DNA from: Rana temporaria
Taxonomy: Eukaryota > Chordata > Amphibia > Anura > Ranidae
Direction of reading: 5' to 3'
NCBI RefSeq assembly: GCF_905171775.1
Contig: NC_053490.1
Location: 89,955,839-90,019,838 of the forward strand
DNA: 64,000 nucleotides
The notes below the pieces were generated by a model. It worked only from the letters and a program-made list of their open reading frames with translations. It ran no database searches and was not told the DNA's origin. Position numbers and translations under genes: made by a program. Shown here one piece after another: positions 56,301 to 64,000 of the stretch (position 1 is the first letter of the stretch; each line of letters begins with the position of its first letter).

Positions 56301-57584
56301 TTAAAGGGTAACTCCACTTTCGTGGGAAAAAAAATAGCAAATAAAGAAAAAATATAGCCCATATAATTGCGACACTAATCCTATTGTTATTGAATGTTAT
56401 TAAGTTACCTTTCCTTTTTAATCTGCAGCCACTGTTATTTTCTGAGAATGCATTGCAATATGGCTAGGTGGAGTTCTGTACACAGTGGGCCAAATCCTCA
56501 AAAAAGCTGCCTAACTTAACTTTCAGCAGTTAAGTTACACAGGCGTTAAATTTCTACCTAAGTGCCCGATCCACAAAGCACTTACCTAGAAATTACACGC
56601 CGTGTAACTTAAGTGCCTCCGTCGCAAGTCTGATCGAGGGGGCGATTCCTATTTAAATGAGGCGCGCTCCCGCGCCGACCGTTCGGCGCATGCGTGTGAC
56701 GTCATTTTTCCCGACGTGCATCGCGCGAACGTACTTTACGCCGGGCTTTGTGGATCGCAACGGGACAATAAAGTTGCGTCGGGTAAAAAAAAAAATACGC
56801 GCGGGGAAAAAAAAATCGAAATTTTAAAAAAACCCCGGCGATCGAAAAAAAGGTTTGTTTTTACAAGGTCTAAACAGTTTAGGCCTTGTAAAAGCATCCC
56901 TAATTTTACGCATGCAAAACGTAACTTACGCAGAAAACACAAAGCTAAAAAGCTTTGTGGATCTGCCTAAGTACTCATTTGCATACGCAAAGCGGCATTT
57001 CGACTCGAAATGCCCCCAGCGGCGGATTCGGTACTGCATACTAAGATCCGACAGTGTAAGTCTATTACAGATGTCGGATATTATGCCTATCTTTGGAAAA
57101 ATCCTTCTGAGGATCGTTTCCAAAGATAGCCACAGGGATACGCAGGCTGAACAGCAGTTCCGCCTGCGTATCTCCTTTGAAGATTTGGCCCAGTGTGTGT
57201 ACTAACCACTCCCCAGAAACATTATTTCCTGCTTGTGTGATTGGCTCACCAATTTCCCCAAAAGTCTGCCTCAGATACTAGTCAGATTTCAGGCATCCCC
57301 TGCAACAAAAATTTCATTTTTTTGGTGAGCTACTTTTAATAGGAGCATGTCATATTTCCTCATTCGTGCCCTGCAGCTGCACACCTGACAGTTAATTATT
57401 AAACCACTCCCATTAGACCCACTTAGTACAGAGGCACAGAAAAACACACATGGATTACTTCAGAATAGCAAAAGGGAGGAATCTGCAACAAAGGTTGTTA
57501 TAATCCTTGCAATGTACATAGATCACCCAGAGGGGAATTTTTTTTTTTTTTTTCCTCAACAAAAGTGGCGTTACGCTAAGTTAA
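56301..57584. mobile_element. TTAA MITE (family C) carrying a nested element
   Basis: Left TTAAAGGGTAACTCCACTTT and right, read inward, TTAACTTAGCGTAACGCCAC with a following A-tract on both, TTAA at each edge. The inverted ends are imperfect. It would be about 580 bp without the nested element at 56487-57191. Confidence 0.65.
56487..57191. mobile_element. nested MITE, GGGCCAAATCCTC tips
   Basis: Ends GGGCCAAATCCTCAAA and TTTGAAGATTTGGCCC are inverted. AGT on both sides may be a 3-bp target duplication, which would suggest a PIF/Harbinger-type element. The interior has several hairpins (ACAAGGTCTAAACAGTTTAG with its mirror at 56860-56893). Non-coding. Confidence 0.7.
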
Positions 57585-58297
57585 GTGTACATGTTTAACC
57601 TTTTTGTTGCGCGCTTTTTTTTTCTCTTCCTTGGGAAACCTGTGTCCTAGTTCGTGTGGAATATGTCATGAGCCCGTATGATTCAGAATATTACAGAAAA
57701 TTACTCGTGTTTTTCACACCGCTGTCCTAAATGCTATAATTTTGTAAATTGGCAAATAATTGTCGAGGGATTTTAAAAAGTCAATTTTGTTTACAATATT
57801 TAACTGTGATTGTGCTGTTATTAAATGTGTTTTTCTCCTTCATTGGGGGACACAGGAATAATTTAACCTTCAGGTTATAAAGAAGGACTGGACACTGGTA
57901 AAAAAAAACTGTAGACCAGCCCAGGATAACCCATCCCACTACCAGCATGCCTCTGTTTTTGTGCCCTAGGAGGGTGAACATTTTGTTCAGCTCCACTGTG
58001 TGAAAAGACTAACTTTAGCTAGCACCCTTTTTTCTTACTCTTTTTCTTACACTTATTTTTTGTTTTAATAAAATTTCTTCTCTGCATCCCTACTAGAGCT
58101 GGTCTCATTGATTCCTAACAAACCTCAGCCCGCCTTGATTTTGGAATGTTATATCAAAAAACTGCTAGATTGGAGGTTGTGGGAATAGACTGGAAGTGAC
58201 CTTCAGGCACTGGGTTTCTCATTGGTTATTTTTCAGACTCCATACTGGCAAAAGTTAGCCACAGAATAATTTCTAGGCCCAGAGCTATTGACATTGA
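57585..58297. repeat. possible DIRS terminal sequence at 57830-58080
   Basis: TCATTGGGGGACACAGG at 57840 resembles sequence I associate with frog DIRS element ends, but this is from memory and no open frame supports it. The rest of the stretch shows nothing. Confidence 0.25.
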
Positions 58298-58725
58298 TTA
58301 AAGTGATTTGTAAAGTCTGTTTTTTTCCTATAAAAATAATAAACATGTTATACTTACCTGCTCTGTTGCAGTGGGTTTGCACAGAGCAGCTCAGATCCTC
58401 CTGGGATCCTGGCCCCTCCCTCCTGTTCAGTGCCCACACAGCAAGCAGCTTGCTATGGGGGGCACCCAAGCGGAGCCCTGACCTGACCCTGCCCCCCTCT
58501 CCCCTGATTAGCTAGCTGACATTGATTGGCAGCAGTGGGAGCCAACGGCGCTGCTGCTGTCTCAGCCAATCGGGAAGGAGAATCTCAGACTGCTGAGCCA
58601 CTCGTGGAACATCGCTGGACAGAGAGGGACCTCAGATCAGTGTAAGGGGGGGCTGCTGCACACAGAAGGCTTTTTATCTTAATGCATAAAGATGAAAAAC
58701 CTTCTGCCTTTACAACCACTTTTAA
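58298..58725 (+). mobile_element. TTAA MITE, CACAGAGCAG family, best copy
   Basis: TTAAAGTGATTTGTAAAG at the left and CTTTACAACCACTTTTAA at the right, TTAA at both edges. The interior holds GGGTTTGCACAGAGCAGCTC and GCAAGCAGCTTGCTATGGGG, linking it to 1598-1780 and 6279-6800. Confidence 0.75.
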
Positions 58726-59489
58726 GCGCTTGTCTGTCTCTGAAGACTTATGTTGTGAATAGGCTGGTCATGCTGAGCACTTGGCCTCTACCTCAATTAC
58801 ATAGGTCATAGAAGTCTGTTAAATTACCCTACTCAGACCAGCTTTCACTGCGGAATTGGTTAACACTGTTGGAGGTCATCCCCTGGATAGATTGTTGTGC
58901 ACTGGCATATGGTGTCAAGGAAGCATTTCCCCAATGTTGCCCCTGCCTGCAAAGAGTAATTTAAAAACTTTGATCTATCTCTTCTGCCTGACTACAGAAG
59001 CTTTAGTCACCTCCTGCCATCCAACAATAACCTACTACCAGTTGTCCAGGATTCCTTAGTACCTAAGGTCTTGCATATTACCCTGAGTCTTGTTTTTCCC
59101 TAGAGCCACACGGTTGCAGTATGTCTGATTCTAGACACAGGGTAGACGGGTATGAAAACAATCCTGCTGTAACAGTTTGCCTACTGGATGTTTAGAGTTT
59201 ATTCTGTCATCAGAGTCTGCTATGCTTGATGTTGCTGGTTCCTTTTGAATCTTGTAATGCATTCGAGTATGAGGTGATGCATTGGGAAGCCATACAGAAC
59301 CATGAGGATTGAACATAGAACATCAGAACAAACAAATATTGAGCAGCATTGAAAGAGATGCAATTTTGTGTGACAGACAAAGTCTTCACCAGTCATGTGA
59401 ACGCCCAGTAAGCCAAAGGCTTGATTCCAAGCCATAGTAACATATCAAGAGATGGATAGCCCAAGAAGGTTATGTTTCAGGTAAGAAAG
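58726..59489. other. mipep intron, unassigned
   Basis: No motifs or tips identified. The right part may be 3' untranslated sequence of the LINE fragment that follows on the minus strand. Confidence 0.3.
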
Positions 59490-60010
59490 GTAAATAACAA
59501 AAAAATTGGGGGGAGGGATAGAGAAATTAAGTGGAAGGGATGACAGGTCAAGTGTTATCATTGCACCCAGGAGGCTCCCAAGTGTAAGTCTTAATAATGA
59601 GTATCAAGGTGGACTCAGGGATCCCATACTCATTCATATTTAGTAAGAATATTGTTCATTCTAGCCGTGAGGGATTTCATGAGTTTAACTTCGCAAATGT
59701 AAATAAATTAGTGTGTTCAGCCCATGTGTCCAATTCCATTGGGAGGCAATTAAACATCTAGTGACTGTTAGTACATGTAGAAGTAATTTTGGACATATTT
59801 GAGGGTGGGAGGACCTACCATAGACGGAAGGGCATGTAAATAAGTGCTTTAATGCTTGCCAGAATAGTTGCATCTAAGGGCAGCTCCAGAAAATGTGGAA
59901 TGATGTTCCTGAGTGTTTAAGGGCACCTCCAGCAGCGATCAGGAATGTTAGGGTTGAGGTTATGTAAAAAGGTGGGATTATGATACCAGCGGTACGGGAT
60001 TTTGAACAGA
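59490..60010 (-). pseudogene. L1-type LINE 3' fragment
   Basis: The minus strand from about 59985 reads RWYHNPTFLHNLNPNIPDRC, then, after a small frame change, SGTSFHIFWSCP (59890) and LFWQALKHLF. This is the zinc-knuckle tail of L1-group ORF2 (CWRC..HIFWSCP). Stops and frame changes are present. The 3' end and target duplication were not located. Confidence 0.7.
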
Positions 60011-60119
60011 TTTTTTTATTTTATTTTTGTAAACTCCCTCCCCATTGGCCTATGTTTACACATAAGCTGCTATGCCCCTTCAGCCCAACATGAATTCTTT
60101 TTCCAGACTCATTCACCTT

Positions 60120-60954
60120 TTTTTTTTAAACTTGTTTTTATTAGTTTTTCACAAGTACAAGTACAGGTACAGTGGTCCAAAAAGTAATGGCACAGTAGTT
60201 GGAACAATACAGGCATATCATGGCGCACAGAAATGCTACCACTTCCCTTCCCTCCACTGTACTTCCCTCCCACAAACAAATTGCCCCGCTCCCTCAACGG
60301 AGGAATCGGAGAACCCGTTACTTCCGGGTAACCCAGTCGGCCCGAACCTGGCCGCGAGTAACAGTTACCTTTTTTAGGTCAACCGTAACCCATACACACT
60401 CCCACACACACACCCACAAACACGCTCTCACACCCTCAATCATCCATCCGACCCAACCCCCAGCCCCCCCCCACACCCAGACCCTCCGCCCCCGTCTTCC
60501 CAACAATCAACAGAGCACCCAGAGCCGTGCCCCCCTAATCCTTTTATGGCTGAGAAAGTGGGGTATCCTTCCAGAAGGAGTCGGCAATATCCAGCCAAGG
60601 TTGCCAGATCTTGCCAAACTTCTTAGGGCAGGCCCTGCCTCTATATATACATTTAAATATGGGTAAAACCTTATTCACCATACGATACAACATTTGAATG
60701 TCCGGAGCGGACGCACTCTTCCATTGTAACAATATCAGTTTTCTGGCATAGAACAAAATTATTCGTAACAGAGTCCGAGCATGCGTTGTAGGTACAGAGT
60801 CATTAAGCACCCCTAACAACCCGGCCTCCGGGGTGAGCGGAACCGGGAAGTGTAGAGTGTCCCCAAAAAAGGAAAACAGTTCCCTCCAGTACGCTGTCAC
60901 ACCAGGGCATGACCAAAACATGTGTAAGTAGTCGGCCTCGGTGGAGTCACACCG
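60120..60954 (-). mobile_element. L1/Tx1-type LINE, severely 5'-truncated insertion
   Basis: A perfect 16-bp duplication CAGACTCATTCACCTT flanks it (60104-60119, 60955-60970). On the minus strand the ORF2 tail runs from 60963 to 60544 (MSLRCDSTEADYLHMFWSCP, the zinc knuckle) and is followed by about 425 bp of 3' UTR with CA-rich sequence. It ends in an A-run (T-run at 60120). 835 bp in all. The crisp duplication and open tail suggest it is fairly young. Confidence 0.93.
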
Positions 60955-60963
60955 CAGACTCAT
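60544..60963 (-). pseudogene. LINE ORF2 C-terminal remnant (139 aa open)
   Basis: Open from the 5' truncation point to a stop at 60544. Zinc knuckle Cys and His (RCDSTEADYLHMFWSC), then a helical tail (WRELFSFFGDTLHF, LLRIILFYARKLILLQWKSA) as in L1/Tx1 ORF2 proteins. Its first codons lie in the target duplication, so the visible ATG is not a true start. It lacks RT and endonuclease. Confidence 0.88.
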
Positions 60964-60970
60964 TCACCTT

Positions 60971-61469
60971 ACCCAGATGTTCAGTGTCTGCTAGCCTTCT
61001 GTGAGTCCCTCCCCTGTCTGTTTCTTCCCAATGAGTAAAATTCAAATTACTAAACCTCATACAAAGCCATCCAGAACTTTGGCCATAGCTAAATTATCAC
61101 TATATTCTCAAAATTTCACCTAAATTGTCCTCCATGCTCTTCCCAAGACCTCCTGCTCTCCAACTCTTTTGTCACTTCCTTCCATGCTTACTTCAAGGAT
61201 TTCTTCCAAGCCTTTCCCATCCTTTGAAACAGCTTATCCCAATCTGTGAAGATCCTACTCTGTCCACCTTTAGGCGATCCTTATAAACTCATCTCTTCAG
61301 AGAAGCCAATCCTGCCTCCACCTAATAAAATTAAAGTTTACGTTGTCCTTCACATCATAACTCAGTTATCTTTTATACTATGAGACCATCCTTTTTAGAT
61401 TGTAATCTCTCATCAGAAGGACCCTTTGGACCCCTCTTGTACTGAATTGTATTGTAATTGAACTTAAAT
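60971..61469 (+). repeat. possible retroposon 3' end
   Basis: The plus strand has a decayed reading such as HPLKQLIPICEDPTLSTFRR and THLFREANPAS with stops, then an AATAAATAAAAGGG end. The layout (Pro-rich tail then TTGTAATCTC and a GTACTGAATTGTATTGTAAT stretch) is one I associate with a common amphibian repeat, family unknown to me. Confidence 0.35.
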
Positions 61470-62580
61470 AAATAAAAGGGTGATAAGCGCTAAAGTATAG
61501 GTGTATGACACAGTTGGCTGTAGGCCAACACACTAAGACTAATAGTGAAAAGATGGGTTAGGAGAGCCCAAAACGTGAGGGTGACTGACCCACTAAAAGC
61601 AAACAACTCATAAACAAATATAAAAAAACATGTAATAAAGTCTATAAGTGATACGACAGATGGATAATCTTGAAAGAAATATCCGATACAAGGATCATCT
61701 GTATAGGTGAATGCAATCCGATAACTTGTCTCCTATTGCCCTTACCTTAAACCAGTGGTATATGCGCAAAGGGCAAAGGTGTTCTCCTCCTATTGGATCA
61801 GCGCCGCAACTCCTGGATCAGCTCCAATAGTCCTGGAGGGTTGGAGGTCCTGGGATCCGTGTATCCGTGGTGCCAGGGATGGAGCCAAGGGATAGCCAAA
61901 GGATGCAATAAAAAGGTGTGCCACAATGGTGAAGTAAGTTGTGAGCAGTAAAAAATGTATTCAAAAAATATATGTTCCAAACGATATTTAAAAGGAATTT
62001 AAAAGCTCGTGAATTCGCGCTACAGCGTATGACAGCGTGGGACGCGGCGTGACTATCAGCCGACTTACTTCCGTTGGCCTCCGGCTGCTTGCATAGGTCT
62101 CACTTCCTACGCCGTTACGTCACCGTCTCGTGACTTCTTCAGGGATCCATCCTTTGGCTATCCCTTGGCTCCATCCCTGGCACCACGGATACACGGATTC
62201 CAGGACCTCCAACCCTCCAGGACTATTGGAGCTGATCCAGGAGTTGCGGCGCTGATCCAAAAGGAGAACACCTTTGCCCTTTGCGCATATACCACTGGTT
62301 TAAGGTAAGGGCAATAGGAGACAAGTTATCGGATTGCATTCACCTATACAGATGATCCTTGTATCGGATATTTCTTTCAAGATTATCCATCTGTCGTATT
62401 ACTTATAGACTTTATTACATGTTTTTTAATATTTGTTTATGAGTTGTTTGCTTTTAGTGGGTCAGTCACCCTCACGTTTTGGGCTCTCCTAACCCATCTT
62501 TTCACTATTAGTCTTAGTGTGTTGGCCTACAGCCAACTGTGTCATACACCTATATTTTAGCGCTTATCACCCTTTTATTT
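61470..62580. repeat. long inverted repeat, 436-bp arms, 242-bp spacer
   Basis: The left arm 61470-61905 (AAATAAAAGGGTGATAAGCG to AAGGGATAGCCAAAGGATG) is mirrored by 62148-62580 (CATCCTTTGGCTATCCCTT to CGCTTATCACCCTTTTATTT). Only a handful of substitutions and one 3-base length difference near 61785/62262 are visible. The spacer is GC-richer (ACGTCACCGTCTCGTGAC). No tips with a clear target duplication; a transposon or a local inverted duplication are both possible. Confidence 0.92.
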
Positions 62581-62966
62581 ACTTCGTCATTGGTTTTGTG
62601 CACCTATAGATATAGCAGCTTTAGTATTCACTTTTTCACACAGTTGTTTTGTCAACCCTGAAGGGAGTTTGTTTAAAGTAGCGCTTGTTGATGGAAATCC
62701 CTTGTCCTGAGTATTGTGAATAACGCAGCCCAAACGACATTGAAATCTGTTGGTTGGCCGAATGAAAGCCGCATTCCACTATGATCTGATTTTGTAAAAC
62801 CGATTTTACTTTAGGTTGAAAGGCTCATGCAAAAGTCAGGCAGCCACCTTAGCCGCTATTTTATGATGGATTGACAGATTTTTGCTCATGCTTACATCAT
62901 GAGACATCAGTCACCTTCTTTTCCTGTTGTGACCCATTCCAATAAAGAGATTGGGAGGTCCTGGAT
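62581..62966. other. mipep intron, unassigned
   Basis: Probably continuous with the DIRS remnant on the right, but no readable motif. Confidence 0.3.
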
Positions 62967-63101
62967 TTTTCACCATCAGACACATATGTTTCCCATATTT
63001 GCAAGGCAGCCACATGGTCGTCAGTTCATACTTTAACAAAATTTTACAAAGTTGATGTTGCTGATCCTTGTTTTGGGAACGATGTTTGGTGCCCTAAATA
63101 A
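62967..63101 (+). pseudogene. DIRS-type tyrosine recombinase C-terminal fragment
   Basis: Reads FSPSDTYVSHICKAATWSSV, then HTLTKFYKVDVADPCFGNDV and ends at TAA 63101. The CKAATWSS-HTxxxFYxVDV pattern is the end of DIRS recombinases, including the region of the catalytic tyrosine. Upstream parts of the gene are not readable here. It may be a separate insertion from the remnant at 31223-32420. Confidence 0.65.
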
Positions 63102-63459
63102 CACAGTGCCTACCTTTAGGGACAGAACAAAGATAAATGCTTTGAGAAGGCAGTGCGATCTCATTGAGATGTAAGAACTACCTGCAGGTGGTACACATTC
63201 ACTTTGCCATACTGGAATGCAGCATGAAGAAGCACATCTTGAACTGTCTGAATTAAGTCTTTTTAGATGCCTACAAGTGGGGGAGCGGGTAGTGACAGTT
63301 AAAGAAAAATATACAGTTATTATATGTGGTGTTTAAAAACAAAATGAGTGTGATTGTTGTAACATTTTTTACTGGGCTCTTCACGGTCCTTCTATATGTG
63401 ATGCTGATAGATCATCTGTAATTCATTCATATATTATCTTACTTCTTTTCTTTTGGCAG
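63102..63459. other. mipep intron end, nothing recognised
   Basis: Non-coding; ends in the pyrimidine tract tacttcttttcttttggcag of exon 7. Confidence 0.4.
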
Positions 63460-63581
63460 GCCTGGCAACAGAGATTTAGTCACCTTGCTGGATATGGAGC
63501 CAAGTACTATTCATATCTAATGTCTCGGGCTGTTGCATCCATGGTGTGGAGACAGTGCTTCATGAAAAACCCATTTGACCG
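63460..63581 (+). CDS. mipep: mitochondrial intermediate peptidase, exon 7 of 7 in window
   Basis: A 122-bp exon: AWQQRFSHLAGYGAKYYSYL, then MSRAVASMVWRQCFMKNPFD and two bases of the next codon (Arg expected). The HLxGYGAxYYSYL block is the conserved substrate-binding/catalytic Tyr-rich segment of M3 peptidases that follows the zinc site. Acceptor ttggcag, donor gtaagg. In frame with exon 6 across a 37.5-kb intron. The remaining C-terminal exons lie beyond the window. Confidence 0.96.
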
Positions 63582-64000
63582 GTAAGGGATACATACTGCT
63601 TCATTCTGTGATGGGAGGAATATACAGGGGTCCATCACTTGTGTAGCCACGTTGTAGTTATTCTAGATAACCTGTCATTTTAGTAACATACTGAGTACAT
63701 CTACAGTTTTTTTTCCAGTCTTTTTAACTTATCAGAATCCCAGATTTTTTTTAAATGCAGCTACATTCAAACAGCTAAGTAATGGCAGAAACCTATCTAA
63801 CTATAGTCCCAAGCAATATTTAGTATTAGAGCTTTAAAGCTGGACTCCAGGCAAATGGCTAAATATTCAATTAAACTACATATTTGGAAGCTGCGTAACT
63901 GCCAAAGGTAGTATTGTCCATTAATCCCTGAAATTTTCACTTTGCTCCCATACGGTACAACCAGTTCAATGACACAACATACAGTGGAAGAATGCAGTGA
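63582..64000. other. mipep intron, nothing recognised
   Basis: Non-coding sequence following the donor of exon 7. No repeat tip or motif supported. Confidence 0.4.

Overview
This is a stretch of vertebrate nuclear DNA, almost certainly from a frog (probably ranid-like). I infer that from the style of its repeats and from one recognisable host gene, not from a species marker. The host gene is mipep (mitochondrial intermediate peptidase) on the + strand. Seven consecutive internal exons are visible at 2352-2505, 6067-6144, 8823-9027, 20502-20611, 21698-21772, 25822-25941 and 63460-63581. All have AG acceptors and GT donors, all join in frame with no stop, and they carry the zinc-protease HEMGH motif. 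The first and last parts of the gene lie outside the window. The introns are large; the last is about 37.5 kb. I see no second host gene.

Everything else I can identify is transposon-derived. Layout: 1-9027 holds mipep exons among short TTAA-bounded MITEs, a decayed Tc1/mariner element (3924-5435) and a hAT-like repeat with a GC-rich minisatellite (7928-8739). 9991-12981 holds a 31-bp minisatellite and then a 2.46-kb snap-back palindrome. 13128-19686 holds a piggyBac-type MITE, a three-deep MITE nest and a ~515-bp direct duplication. 21825-25220 holds a second Tc1 with a fold-back element inserted in it, followed by two abutting TTAA MITEs. 27364-29622 holds a hAT-like piece and a MITE containing two other TTAA MITEs. 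31223-32420 is a broken DIRS-type tyrosine recombinase. 35897-43676 is a large piggyBac-type element with a full-length open transposase (40576-42537, minus). 44512-46774 holds more TTAA MITEs. 46981-54437 is hAT debris split by a 5'-truncated L1/Tx1 LINE, which is itself split by a 777-bp hAT MITE. 54590-57584 holds fragments plus a nested MITE pair. 58298-63101 holds a MITE, two L1-type 3' ends, a 436-bp-arm inverted repeat and a DIRS recombinase C-terminus.

The strongest functional candidate besides mipep is the piggyBac transposase: it is uninterrupted and keeps all four catalytic aspartates. Its two ends match the ends of a short MITE at 27917-28806, so it, or a relative, may have mobilised the TTAA-bounded MITEs around it. 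Most other transposon genes here are frameshifted relics. Boundaries given to the base rest on visible target-site duplications or terminal repeats; the rest are approximate.
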